Assembly: GCF_000829435.1 (NCBI RefSeq)
Contig: NZ_JXRP01000018.1
Span: 310,001-374,000, forward strand
Length of the DNA stretch: 64,000 bases
Reading direction: 5' to 3'
Source of the DNA: Jeotgalibacillus soli
GTDB lineage: Bacteria > Bacillota > Bacilli > Bacillales > Jeotgalibacillaceae
Part shown: piece after piece, positions 1 through 8,428 of the stretch
How the letters are laid out: each line of letters starts with the position of its first letter
Position numbering within the stretch: the first letter of the stretch is position 1
Position numbers and translations under genes: made by a program
Notes under the pieces: generated by a model
The model's input: the letters and a program-made list of their open reading frames with translations, nothing else
Database searches by the model: none
What the model was told of the DNA's origin: nothing

Positions 1-2
1 CA

Positions 3-62
3 AAAAGAAGGGCATTGTACGAAAAGTATGACCTGCAAAATCATAATGAGGTGACTGTATGA
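3..62 (+). CDS. 3' end of an upstream (probably phage) gene
   Basis: An open frame enters from the left edge and stops with TGA at 60-62, giving about 19 C-terminal residues ending in ALYEKYDLQNHNEVTV. Its position directly before prophage genes suggests a phage structural gene, but too little is present to name it. The frame could also be open by chance. Confidence 0.35.
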   Translation, partial: KRRALYEKYDLQNHNEVTV

Positions 63-109
63 ACTAATCAATGCACATAACCAGGAGAGAACAGCAAGGA
101 GTGAGAACG

Positions 110-202
110 TTGGGGAAATACTTAGAGCTACATGGCAAAGCTAAAGTAATCCTTCATAAAGATGAAGCGAAGAGAAGTAAAAAGCAATCACCAGTTTATT
201 AA
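110..202 (+). CDS. Small basic phage protein (30 aa), unknown
   Basis: A TTG start at 110 lies 8 bases after an AAGGAG ribosome binding site (96-101). The 30-residue product is lysine-rich and begins MGKYLELHGKAK. It sits 24 bases before the next phage gene in the same direction. I recognise no family. The spaced ribosome binding site is the main reason to believe it; an in-frame GTG at 101 is an alternative start. Confidence 0.4.
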   Translation: MGKYLELHGKAKVILHKDEAKRSKKQSPVY

Positions 203-226
203 ATTGACATACTAGGAGGAGTAGAA

Positions 227-790
227 ATGAATTTAGATCAACGTATTGCAGTGGAACGAGATCGAGTTGCTGGGGATATTCAGAAATTAAACGAGGAAAA
301 TAAAACAGATAGTGATCTTTTGAACGACTTAAAGCAAGAGTACAATGCAGCTATTTTTTCTTTAGAAGCAGAAAAAATTGATTCTGTTAATGAGCGTATC
401 AAAACCGTAAATGATCGGATCAAGATACGGAAAGATAAGATTGAAGCTTTAGAAAATGACAATCCGCTTATTCAATCAATTGTCGTCAAGGAAGTTGAAC
501 AATGGATGAATGAAGCAGAAATTCTGGAAGAACAGGCGGAATCATTATTCAAAGAATTACAACCAAAACGTAAGAAATTGTTAGATGGTTTATCGGAGTT
601 GGATAATATTAAAAATAGGATTAACAGTTTATCATATTCCATCAATTATTTTAATGAGCAATATATGAACGATCAAACCCGGAATAAATTGGGGTTAACG
701 AAAGTTAGGATAAGCCCGTTAGACAACCCGGCAACCAAGATTATGAATTCTCTTTTAATCGAAAATAAGGATGTTTTTAAGAGGTCCTAA
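227..790 (+). CDS. Coiled-coil phage protein, unknown function
   Basis: A 187-residue, strongly charged protein preceded by a clear AGGAGG-type site (213-218). Residues from about 5 to 135 are rich in Glu, Lys, Leu and Ile in heptad-like spacing, which predicts long coiled coils. No signal peptide or membrane segment is visible. Its stop codon overlaps the start of the prohead-protease-like gene (TAATG), so the two are translationally coupled. A scaffold or head-morphogenesis role would fit that neighbour, but I do not recognise the family and this is inference from position. Confidence 0.6.
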   Translation: MNLDQRIAVERDRVAGDIQKLNEENKTDSDLLNDLKQEYNAAIFSLEAEKIDSVNERIKTVNDRIKIRKDKIEALENDNPLIQSIVVKEVEQWMNEAEILEEQAESLFKELQPKRKKLLDGLSELDNIKNRINSLSYSINYFNEQYMNDQTRNKLGLTKVRISPLDNPATKIMNSLLIENKDVFKRS

Positions 791-1365
791 TGGAGATGGC
801 GATATACGGTTTAGCTATGCCGTTCAATCAGTTCTACTGGAACTATAATAGCCAGACTAACACTTATGAATTAGAGTTAACGAACTATGAAGTTACTGAA
901 CTATGGAAAGAGATCCCGTTAACACTGGAACATAATAAGTACTGGACAATAGGACGCACAGGAAAGAATCTGTCTGTATTGTTAAATCCTGCGGGTGTCT
1001 TCTTTAAATTGGTACCTGATACACCTGAATCATTTAAAGCATATAAGGACGTTAAAGAAGGGTTTCTAAGACATTGCAGCGTTACTTTTTTACGACATAA
1101 GAGCAGGGAATTTGTTGAGGAATGTAAGATACAATCCCTTGCTAGGATAATGAACTTGAACCATAACTTTATTGTTGAAGAACATAACGAGGTATTAGTC
1201 CATGAGATATGTTTAACTAATAGCCCAGGTAACAAAGCAACTTTCTGCACAACAGATAGAAATGATATGAGACTTAAAGGGGTGAAGTGGGATGTATATG
1301 AGTCAGAGGGAGCAGAGGGAGATGCAACAAGCCATGATGGCAGAAATGATGGGAAGAGCTCCTGA
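790..1365 (+). CDS. HK97-like phage prohead protease (divergent)
   Basis: The 191-residue protein shows the layout of HK97 prohead (caudovirus assembly) proteases: an N-terminal strand IYGLAMPFN, a His in LEHNKYWTIGRT (His48), a central GVFFKLVPDT strand region, and HCSVTF with a candidate catalytic Ser97. The His-Ser spacing of about 49 is like HK97 gp4 (His65/Ser115). A later segment EICLTNSPGNKATF resembles the conserved tail of the domain. These enzymes cleave scaffold and capsid N-termini during head maturation. The start overlaps the stop of the preceding gene, and the end overlaps the next gene by 74 bases. No capsid gene follows, so the function is probably obsolete here. Confidence 0.65.
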   Translation: MEMAIYGLAMPFNQFYWNYNSQTNTYELELTNYEVTELWKEIPLTLEHNKYWTIGRTGKNLSVLLNPAGVFFKLVPDTPESFKAYKDVKEGFLRHCSVTFLRHKSREFVEECKIQSLARIMNLNHNFIVEEHNEVLVHEICLTNSPGNKATFCTTDRNDMRLKGVKWDVYESEGAEGDATSHDGRNDGKSS

Positions 1366-1603
1366 AGCTGCAGTTAAAGCTTTAGAGTTTGGGAATAAAC
1401 TTCGAGATGCCTATAAACAAGCAAAGAAGGAAGGGAGCGACTTTAGCCAAGTAAGAAGAAGTCTATATAATAGCTATCACATGAAAGCAACAGTGAATAA
1501 ATTAAGCGACTGGGATTCAATTAAAAACCAGATTGAAAAGTTGGAGTTGAGTATAACTTTATTAGAAGCAGACCTATTTATTTACAGAATACAAAATGAA
1601 TAG
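1292..1603 (+). CDS. Phage protein, unknown function
   Basis: A 103-residue protein begins MYMSQREQREMQQ behind an AAAGGGGTG ribosome binding site; Met at 1298 is an alternative start. It is Gln-, Met- and Lys-rich and mostly predicted helical, with no recognisable motif. It starts inside the end of the prohead-protease-like gene in another frame, as is common in packed phage operons. Its stop is followed at once by a C-run and the gene-free segment before the tail genes, so it is the last gene of the head-side block. Confidence 0.5.
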   Translation: MYMSQREQREMQQAMMAEMMGRAPEAAVKALEFGNKLRDAYKQAKKEGSDFSQVRRSLYNSYHMKATVNKLSDWDSIKNQIEKLELSITLLEADLFIYRIQNE

Positions 1604-1764
1604 CCCCCCTACCTAAATTGTGTGAAGATTAAACACAATTGGACCGAGGAGGCGCTTCGTTCGCACCGCGGATGAATTTTTCACATGAGGGGGGGTAACC
1701 CAAAAAAATGGCCGTACCTTGCCTGTGTTGCTGAATTAACGAGGGTCCGTAATCGTTTAAAGGA
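1604..1764 (+). other. Phage non-coding segment with C- and G-runs (possible cos-like or junction region)
   Basis: This segment begins with a run of six C (1605-1610) and contains a run of seven G (1689-1695) followed by TAACCC and seven A. It has no convincing gene. G-rich runs next to such motifs can occur near cohesive-end sites of Firmicutes phages. The segment also joins head-side and tail-side genes that are normally separated by several genes, so a deletion junction is equally possible. Confidence 0.25.
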
Positions 1765-1773
1765 GTGAAAAAT

Positions 1774-2142
1774 GTGGAAAAACTGGCTATTAATCTTAAT
1801 ATAAATGGCAAAAAAAAGAGATTCAAAGCCCCGAAATGCATTAGTAGCGATGTTTTTAGAAGGACACTAGAACTAGAAAAGGATATGCAGAGGTTGAAGG
1901 ATCCTAATATTATTTTTAATAAATTCTATCCACTTATTACTGAAATATTCGGCAACCAATTCACTGCAGATGATCTTGCTAAAGGTATAGACGTGAGAGA
2001 AGTAATGCCGATCGTTTCAAAAGCAATTGATCATGTAATTGAGAATATGAAGTTATCAAATCAAAAAGCAGGAATTCAGAGGGAAAAGGTTGTGGTTCCG
2101 TTTGATTTTAAAAGTAGCGGCAAAAGAATTAAAAGAAATTAG
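1774..2142 (+). CDS. Phage tail assembly chaperone-like protein
   Basis: A 122-residue protein from a GTG at 1774, which lies 8 bases after GGAG (1762-1765); the upstream GTG at 1765 overlaps that site and is less likely. The N-terminus is a short beta-like segment (INLNINGKKKRFKAP), followed by helical segments including FYPLITEIFGNQFTADDLAKG. The size, this pattern and the position shortly before the tape measure gene match the gpG-type tail assembly chaperones of Siphovirus-like phages. These usually come as a frameshifted pair, and no obvious slippery extension was found. The assignment rests largely on context. Confidence 0.5.
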   Translation: MEKLAINLNINGKKKRFKAPKCISSDVFRRTLELEKDMQRLKDPNIIFNKFYPLITEIFGNQFTADDLAKGIDVREVMPIVSKAIDHVIENMKLSNQKAGIQREKVVVPFDFKSSGKRIKRN

Positions 2143-2236
2143 ATGCAAGAGCTGCAACAAAATGCTTGGAAAATTGAAGGGTATATCTGAAATCAAATGC
2201 CCTCGTTGTAAAGATTTAAATCATTTTTCAAATTGA
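2102..2236 (+). CDS. Com-like zinc-ribbon protein (small, overlapping)
   Basis: A frame overlapping the end of the chaperone-like gene encodes about 44 residues from a TTG at 2102. It contains EIRCKSCNKMLGKL, then EIKCPRCKDLNHF, i.e. two CxxC knuckles spaced as in the Mu Com family of small zinc-binding regulators. Com of phage Mu binds mom mRNA and activates its translation. No strong ribosome binding site is visible, so translational coupling to the upstream gene is likely. No mom-like DNA-modification gene is in the window, so the target is unknown. Confidence 0.6.
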   Translation: MILKVAAKELKEIRCKSCNKMLGKLKGISEIKCPRCKDLNHFSN

Positions 2237-2277
2237 ATAATAGAGGATCAAGAATCCCTTCTTAATAAAGAGACTCT

Positions 2278-2318
2278 AGAAGTCCTGCCACTTTTCTGTG
2301 GTTGGGGCTTCTTTTTTT
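2278..2318 (+). terminator. Intrinsic terminator
   Basis: A stem of about 14 bp (AGAAGTCCTGCCAC with GTGGTTGGGGCTTCT, one bulge) with a 6-base loop is followed by a run of T. It closes the chaperone/Com-like block before the tape measure gene. Confidence 0.8.
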
Positions 2319-2368
2319 ATTGGTCCTAATCGCTGGAAAGTGAGTAATAAGGCGAGAAGGTGAAATAA

Positions 2369-5300
2369 ATGGCAGAAAGAATAGAAGGTTTATCCATAAG
2401 TCTTGGGCTTGATACCATTGGTATTGATAGCGGTCTAAAAGATTTAAAACGCAAAATGTCTTTGGTAAGTAGTGAAATGAAGGCTGGCATGTCTGTTTTT
2501 GATCGCAGTGAAAAGTCGGTTAGTAAATATGAGACTCAACTTGGATTATTAAATAAAAAGCTTGATGTCAACAAGGCTGCAGTAGCAAATGCTAAAGACG
2601 AATATGAGCGCATGAATAAACAGCATGGAGAAGGATCAAAACAAGCTGATCTTGCTGCTAAAAAATACAATGATGAAGTTGCAGCACTGAATAACTTAGA
2701 GCGCCATATCGAAGGCGTCAGCAAGGAAATGAAGGAATTTCAAGAACAACAACGAATTGCCTCCAGTGGATTCACTAAACTTGCTGATACCTTCGAAAAA
2801 ACAGGCGGAAGGATTTCAAAGATTGGCGATAGCTTTAAAAACATTGGTCAAAACATGTCTTTGGCAATTACTGCTCCTCTTCTTGGCGCTTTTGCATCAC
2901 TCACGAAAGGAACTGAAGAATTCAGGGGGAATATGGCCAACCTTGAAACGAATGCTCTCAATGCTGGGTTTGGTATTGATTTTGTGGGTGAAACATTAGA
3001 AAGAATTAACGGGATCGCTCCTGATGTCAATGCCAATGTGGAAGGTCTATCAAATTTAATGGCTACCAATCTAAGTGAATCAGGCATGGCAAAAGCTGTG
3101 GACTACTTAGCTGGTGCAGTCATTCGATTCCCGGACACATTGAAATTTGAAGGGTTAGCTGATGGATTACAAGAGACATTAGCCACAGGTGCTGCCATTG
3201 GTCCATTCGCTGAATTATTAGAACGGTCAGGAGTTAATCTTGATACCTTCAATGACGGCTTAACAACAGCAATTGCAAACGGTGAAGAGGAAAATTATAT
3301 ACTGAAGCAGTTAGCAAACACAGGCTTGGCATCTGTGAACGAAGAATTCAGAAAGAATAATGATGAGTTGGTCAAGTCGAGGGAAGCATCTTTAGCTTTT
3401 CAGGATGCAACCTCAAAGTTAGGAACCATACTCACTCCAATCGCAACAAAACTCACAACCGCATTTAATGGATTGCTGACAAAGTTTTTAGAACTAAGTC
3501 CAAGCTCTCAAAAAACGGGGTTAATATTCGCAGGAATTGCAGCTGCTATCGGTCCGGTCATCGTGGGGATCGGTACGCTTATCTCCTCAATTGGCGGCAT
3601 CACGACAGCTCTTGCACCAGTGATGTCTAACATTGCAAAAGCTGGTGGCTTACTCAAATGGTTGAGACTTGGCTTTGTGGCTCTAACGGGTCCGGTAGGA
3701 TTAACCATAGGAATATTAACCGGATTAGGTATTGGATTTGTCGCTCTCTATAAAAACTCGGAGACATTTAGAGAGGGAGTTGCGAATTTACTTACCAGGC
3801 TTAAAGAGTTAGGCAAGAATATGCTATCAGCTATAAAACCAGCTATTGCCGCAGTAGTCCAATTCTTCAAGGATCAACTGGCTGTGATCAAGCAATTTTG
3901 GTCTGAAAACAGCGAAACAATACTAGGTGCATTAAAAAATATCGGTAAAGTTGTAGCTGCTATATTCAAAGGGATATGGGAAACGATACAGTTTTTCATG
4001 CCATTGGTGCTTGCAATCATTAAGAGTGTATGGGGCAACATTAAAGGGGTTATAACTGGCGCACTAGATATCATCATGGGCGTGGTCAAAGTCTTTTCTG
4101 GATTGTTTACAGGTGACTTCAAAAAAATGTGGGAAGGATTAAAACAGATATTCAAAGGTGCTATCACATTCATTTGGAACTTTATTCAATTAACTTTCTA
4201 TGGAAAAGTTTTAGGTGGAGCAAAAGCGTTTATCTTATCATTCCGGACATTCTTCACATCGATGTGGACGACATTGAGAAATTTGTTTTCTACATCTATA
4301 ACAGCCGTATTCAACTTCCTGAAAAACGGATGGACGAAAGCAAATACGATTACGGTCACAATTTTCAGGACAATTTTTAATTTCCTTCGATCAATTTGGT
4401 CATCTATTTGGACAACCATACGTACCACAATTTCAAGTATGAGTTCGGGTATTTCTGGAACTTTTTCGGCTATACGTTCAAGTATAACGAATTTGGCTAC
4501 CAGGGCGAAGGAGGGTGTACTCACTCAATGGCGAAATTTACGAGATGGTGTGACAACTCTTGCTGGTAATCTAAAATCAAAAGTGGATGACGTCTTTAAG
4601 AATATGGTAGATGGAGCAAAAGCATTGCCTGGAAAGATAAGAGATGGCATTATCAATGCTAAAGATAAGGCTGTTAAAGGTATTAAAGACTTGGGAAATG
4701 CAATGGTTGGAAAATTTGGCTCTGTGGTCAACGGAATGATCGGTGGGATTAATAATATCACCGGGAAGCTCGGAATCGATACAAAGATTAAAGAGTGGGA
4801 AGTGGAAACCTTTGCTAAAGGAACCGATGCTCATAAAGGAGGACCAATGATCGTTGGTGATAAGTATGGTAGAGAGATTGTAAGATTTCCAAACGGAAAA
4901 ACCATCTTATCGCCCGATACAGATACCTTGATTCCAAACGCTCCAAAAGGGACTCAAGTTATTCCCAACTATTTGACTGAGAAGATTCTTAAAGGTGAAG
5001 TGCCGATGTATAACATGGGTGCAGGTTTAAAGGACTGGCTTGGCGATATATGGAGTTATGCTTCAAACCCAGGTAAGTTAATCAGCAAGATGATTGAATC
5101 TTTAGGGCTATCCATTAAAGGGTTAACTGGCGGTGCTGCTTCAATGGCAAAGGGTGCATTTAGTTTTGTGAAGGACAAAGCCGTTGACTTTATCAAAGGT
5201 ATGTTTGATTCAGGTGGCAGCGGTAATGTTCCAATGAGCTTTGGGAATTTAATTAAAACTAGCGGTTTTGGTTATCGTGTTCATCCAATTACTGGTCGAT

Positions 5301-6004
5301 CTCACCTTCATGGTGGCGTCGATTTTGCAGGGCCAATTGGAACAGCAATTAAAGCTCAGGTTGGCGGTATGGTCACTTCATCCGGATGGAACAATGGAGG
5401 CTACGGTAATCTAGTAACCATTAAAAATGGAATCTATGATTATTACTATGCCCACTTACAAAGAGCTATTGCGCGTGTAGGTGCATCCGTTAAAAAGGGT
5501 GACATTATCGGTACACTTGGAAACACAGGCCAATCCACAGGACCTCATTTGCATTATGAAGTACGTAAGAATGGTCAACGTATCAATCCTGGTATCGGTG
5601 GTTTTGCTGAAGGTGGATTGATCAAGAAAGAACAACTTGCTTGGGTTGGTGAAGGTAATAAAGAAGAAGTTATGATTCCGACAGGTGATCGAAGTAAACG
5701 CCCAGCTGCCATGAAATTACTTGCCTTAGCTGCTAAGAAATTAGGTGCGGATGGAGGAAGCTTTGGTAGTACGAGTCCTACTCGTTTACCAAATTCAACA
5801 GGAGGTAGCTCACGTACAGAACAACTTCTTGAACAATTAATTTTGTTGTTACAAAACAGTGCCAAAACACCGTTTACTATCCAACCGGCTGCAGTGAATA
5901 TCGATAGTCAACAGGTTGGAGAAATCACGTTTGATGTCAATCAACAATTATTCGCTTCAGCAAGCAACAATAATCTATTTATGAAAGGTCTGAAGCTGAA
6001 GTAA
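2369..6004 (+). CDS. Phage tail tape measure protein with C-terminal M23 peptidase
   Basis: A 1211-residue protein preceded by GAAGGTGA. Residues 1-150 form a charged coiled-coil region. About 150-470 contain Gly/Ala-rich hydrophobic stretches typical of tape measure proteins, followed by a repetitive helical stalk with Trp- and Phe-rich segments. Near residues 960-1070 lies an M23/LytM-type zinc endopeptidase domain: GYRVHPITGRSH, then HGGVD (His and Asp ligands) and PHLHYEV (HxH). The tape measure sets tail length, and the peptidase is thought to open peptidoglycan during DNA entry. The gene appears full length, unlike its neighbours, and ends in its own terminator. Tail-tip genes that should follow are absent. 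Confidence 0.93.
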   Translation: MAERIEGLSISLGLDTIGIDSGLKDLKRKMSLVSSEMKAGMSVFDRSEKSVSKYETQLGLLNKKLDVNKAAVANAKDEYERMNKQHGEGSKQADLAAKKYNDEVAALNNLERHIEGVSKEMKEFQEQQRIASSGFTKLADTFEKTGGRISKIGDSFKNIGQNMSLAITAPLLGAFASLTKGTEEFRGNMANLETNALNAGFGIDFVGETLERINGIAPDVNANVEGLSNLMATNLSESGMAKAVDYLAGAVIRFPDTLKFEGLADGLQETLATGAAIGPFAELLERSGVNLDTFNDGLTTAIANGEEENYILKQLANTGLASVNEEFRKNNDELVKSREASLAFQDATSKLGTILTPIATKLTTAFNGLLTKFLELSPSSQKTGLIFAGIAAAIGPVIVGIGTLISSIGGITTALAPVMSNIAKAGGLLKWLRLGFVALTGPVGLTIGILTGLGIGFVALYKNSETFREGVANLLTRLKELGKNMLSAIKPAIAAVVQFFKDQLAVIKQFWSENSETILGALKNIGKVVAAIFKGIWETIQFFMPLVLAIIKSVWGNIKGVITGALDIIMGVVKVFSGLFTGDFKKMWEGLKQIFKGAITFIWNFIQLTFYGKVLGGAKAFILSFRTFFTSMWTTLRNLFSTSITAVFNFLKNGWTKANTITVTIFRTIFNFLRSIWSSIWTTIRTTISSMSSGISGTFSAIRSSITNLATRAKEGVLTQWRNLRDGVTTLAGNLKSKVDDVFKNMVDGAKALPGKIRDGIINAKDKAVKGIKDLGNAMVGKFGSVVNGMIGGINNITGKLGIDTKIKEWEVETFAKGTDAHKGGPMIVGDKYGREIVRFPNGKTILSPDTDTLIPNAPKGTQVIPNYLTEKILKGEVPMYNMGAGLKDWLGDIWSYASNPGKLISKMIESLGLSIKGLTGGAASMAKGAFSFVKDKAVDFIKGMFDSGGSGNVPMSFGNLIKTSGFGYRVHPITGRSHLHGGVDFAGPIGTAIKAQVGGMVTSSGWNNGGYGNLVTIKNGIYDYYYAHLQRAIARVGASVKKGDIIGTLGNTGQSTGPHLHYEVRKNGQRINPGIGGFAEGGLIKKEQLAWVGEGNKEEVMIPTGDRSKRPAAMKLLALAAKKLGADGGSFGSTSPTRLPNSTGGSSRTEQLLEQLILLLQNSAKTPFTIQPAAVNIDSQQVGEITFDVNQQLFASASNNNLFMKGLKLK

Positions 6005-6293
6005 AAACAGAAGGCACCTGAGTGATTAGGTGCTTTTTTATTTTATCTGTTTTACTTCCAGTGAACCCCATTGCTAGTAATGTGAAACCGTCACGGTTCA
6101 TTAAGTACACTTTGCGACTTCGATTGTAGCTATCGGGTTCTGTAGTTTCGAAAAACATCTGCTCAAAATTGAGCACATCTTTTTTTAGGTTTTCAATATC
6201 TCGCATAACATTTCTATGTTCTTTGTTAAATGAAAGAGCGAGAGTTGTTGTTGAAGTAACTGCCTGTTGGTCTTGCATGATTACTAAATTCAT
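5979..6293 (-). pseudogene. Truncated Rha-family phage regulatory protein
   Basis: The N-terminal 80 residues match the Rha (pRha) family: MQDQQAVTSTTTLALSFNKE, HRNVMRDIENLKKD, then the family's NRDGFTLLAMGFTG. Family members continue for 100 or more residues after MGFTG. Here homology breaks near 6055, and the frame runs on through the tape measure terminator for about 25 unrelated residues. It has a good GGAGG site before ATG 6293. I read this as a deletion that joined the tail module to the early region of the prophage and removed everything between. Confidence 0.65.
6006..6042 (+). terminator. Terminator after the tape measure gene
   Basis: The inverted repeat AGGCACCT/AGGTGCTT with an 8-base loop is followed by a T-run. 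The truncated rha-like frame on the other strand reads through it. Confidence 0.75.
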
Positions 6294-6307
6294 TTTTATC
6301 CCTCCTT

Positions 6308-6577
6308 CTAAATTCTTGGTTGTTTTCTTAACCAGTTGAGTAAAAATGCCTTCGTCTCAACAACCGGGAATAACCATTCTCGACCTGGTCGGTATTTTGG
6401 AAAATCAGGATCATAAAAAAACTTGTCCAGGATATTTGATTTACTCATTCCTGTATTGCGGATTAAATCTGACATGTTCCAAAAGACGCGTTCTGAATCA
6501 ATTTCTTTCAAATTCTTTTCGATTTGTTCTAAAACAAGTTTTTTAAATTCTTCTTGATTAATATTTATTTCTATCAT
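6308..6577 (-). CDS. DUF771-like phage protein (putative DNA-binding)
   Basis: An 89-residue protein with an AGGTG site before its ATG. The segment VFWNMSDLIRNTGMSKSNILDKFFYDPDF followed by GREWLFPVVETKAFLLNWL has the order of the DUF771 / excisionase-like winged-helix proteins found next to repressor and antirepressor genes in Firmicutes prophages. It lies 14 bases upstream of the truncated rha-like gene and is probably co-transcribed with it. The DNA-binding role is inferred from the helix-turn-helix-like pattern and the location. Confidence 0.6.
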   Translation of the reverse strand: MIEININQEEFKKLVLEQIEKNLKEIDSERVFWNMSDLIRNTGMSKSNILDKFFYDPDFPKYRPGREWLFPVVETKAFLLNWLRKQPRI

Positions 6578-6753
6578 TATTTCACCTCGTGTACTCTATT
6601 TTATTGATTTTAATATTATTTCTTCAAATGCAGTAAATTCCCTTTATTTAAAATAATTATTTTTTTGTATATATCATTGTCTATGTGAGCATGGTTGTAT
6701 TCGTCCAACTACTGTCCAAGTTTCGTCCAAGTGAGGTTGGACAAAAGGAATTT

Positions 6754-6888
6754 ATGATAGAAATAAAAAGTTTAAAACCCTTATATATCAAGCTTTTCAG
6801 ACAATTAAAATCATATAAAATACCACAAGATATAATCCGCACGCAAGTACACCCATGGGAGCGCGAGCAGTACATGGAACAGTTTTAA
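6754..6888 (+). CDS. Small hypothetical protein (44 aa)
   Basis: ATG 6754 follows an AAAGGA site by 5 bases. The product starts MIEIKSLKPLYIKLFRQLKS and is rich in Lys, Ile and Tyr. The frame can be extended to ATG 6685, but that start has no ribosome binding site. A good terminator directly after the stop supports a real transcript. No family is recognised; it may be a phage leftover. Confidence 0.4.
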   Translation: MIEIKSLKPLYIKLFRQLKSYKIPQDIIRTQVHPWEREQYMEQF

Positions 6889-6892
6889 TAAT

Positions 6893-6932
6893 AGAAACCG
6901 CTGGGGCTGTAAGGCTCTGGCGGTTTTATTTT
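6893..6932 (+). terminator. Intrinsic terminator
   Basis: The stem AAACCGCTGGGGC / GCTCTGGCGGTTT with a short loop is followed by T-rich sequence. It ends the transcript of the 44-residue ORF. Confidence 0.7.
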
Positions 6933-7244
6933 TGTGTAAAATTGCAATGGTTATGTTGATCAGAATGAGTCATGCTCGGTTTTATCTATAACGGTGTGAG
7001 TGTTTCCATTAAAGATGTTTTTTTTACCTTTCGTGGTGATTAATTTGTGAGAACTGCCAAAAATAGCACCCGACTGAAAAAGTGCTGGCGTATTTTAACA
7101 ATTAATTAAAAGCCCTTGGCCGGTTGAACTATACCCCGAATAATGGACACTTTAAAAAAGGTCCCTTATTACGGGGTTTTTCTATCTCCTTATAGTAGAA
7201 ACCCGTTTATAATCAATTCAGATATATAAGCGGAGGAAGTCAAA

Positions 7245-7658
7245 GTGAGTAAGATTATTTTTAATGAATTTCAAATAAAAATACTAGAGAATCATCCACA
7301 TGTGAAGCAAGTATCAGATCGTTCGATTACTTATCATTCGGACTTCAAGGTGAAGGCGGTTAAAGAAAATCAGTCTGGAAAAGGGCCTACACAAATCTTT
7401 ATCGATCATGGGTTTGATGTTGACATGATTGGTTCTGATAAACCGAAGGGATGTTTAAAACGTTGGAGAAAAATCTTTGATATGTATGGTGAAGAAGGAT
7501 TCTACACGGAACGACGTGGAAAAGGAAGTATAGGAAGACCAACATCTAAACAGGATACACAGGAAGATCGCTTAAAGAAGGCAGAAGCTCGGATTAAGTA
7601 CTTAGAGGCAGAACTTGACTTCTTAAAAAAGCTAGACGAACTCGAAAGGCAGGCATAG
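7245..7658 (+). CDS. IS3-family transposase OrfA
   Basis: A 137-residue protein with an N-terminal helix-turn-helix region (DFKVKAVKENQSGKGPTQIF) and a C-terminal leucine-zipper-like coiled coil (AEARIKYLEAELDFLKKL). Both are typical of OrfA, which binds the IS ends and fuses to OrfB by a -1 frameshift. The orfB frame does open at -1 over the stop codon here (about 7655). The ribosome binding site is GGAGG at 7231-7236. The frame is intact, but its partner is not. Confidence 0.8.
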   Translation: MSKIIFNEFQIKILENHPHVKQVSDRSITYHSDFKVKAVKENQSGKGPTQIFIDHGFDVDMIGSDKPKGCLKRWRKIFDMYGEEGFYTERRGKGSIGRPTSKQDTQEDRLKKAEARIKYLEAELDFLKKLDELERQA

Positions 7659-8428
7659 AAGAAGAAAAAGTAACAACTAGAGGGAAATTCAGATTAATAG
7701 AACAAGTGATTCGTCAACTCTAATCTGGTGAGCTATTTTTGTGAATGGGCAGGAGTAAGTCGCAGTGGATATTATGCTTGGTTACACGCCGAAAACACTC
7801 GATCCCATCAGGACGAGAAAGATTGGAAAGATTACGAACTCATAAAAAATATATTTGATAAAAAACAGAAAAAAGCCGGAACTCTAACGATAAAAATGAT
7901 TTTGGAGAACGAGTATTTTGTCACGATGAATCACAAAAAAATTCGTCGTCTTATGCATAAGTTTCATCTAGAAACGAAAGTTCGTCGGGCAAAACCATAT
8001 AAGAATAGCCAAAGCAACTCATGAGAACAAGGTCGTACCTAACCTCTTAAATTGGAAATTTAACCAAAAATAGCCTAGAAAAGTACTATTACAGACATTA
8101 CTTACGTTTATTACGGTTCTGGTCAACCAGCGTATTTTTCTTGTGTTAAAGACGCAGCTACCCGAGAAATCATTGCTTATCATGTGACCAGAAGTCTCAA
8201 GATGGAGATTGTCTATCGAACACTTGAGAAGCTATCTGATTCATTAAATGGATTGATTCATCCTGAAGCGATAATTCATTCGGATCAAGGAGTCCATTAT
8301 ACGCATCCAGAGTTTCAACGGCGAGTGAAAGAATTAGGGCTTGTACGGTCGATGTCCCGAAGCGGTAACTGTTGGGACAACGCCCCCATGGAATCATTTT
8401 TTGGTCACTTTAAAGATGAAGTAGACTA
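7655..8428 (+). pseudogene. IS3-family transposase OrfB (DDE), broken
   Basis: The frame starts in the -1 phase relative to orfA (EEEKVTTRGKFRLIEQVIRQL), stops, then resumes as SYFCEWAGVSRSGYYAWL at 7728. It breaks again near 8000-8100 and resumes as TDITYVYYGSGQPAYFSC. The DDE residues are recognisable: Asp in TDITY, Asp in HSDQGVHYT, Glu in NAPMESFF. The last codons read FKDEVD, where family members continue with Tyr and about 50 more residues. At least three lesions plus loss of the 3' end mark it as dead. Confidence 0.85.

Larger units (their letters stand above)
7125..8428 (+). mobile_element. Decayed IS3-family insertion sequence
   Basis: The left end is probably at 7125 (TGAACTATACCCCGAATAAT), the TGAAC..ACCC type of terminus seen in IS3/IS150-group elements. 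It contains orfA (7245-7658) and a broken orfB. The right end is missing: orfB stops abruptly at 8428, where a different sequence starting GTGCG begins. No right inverted repeat was found downstream, so the element is immobile. Confidence 0.75.
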
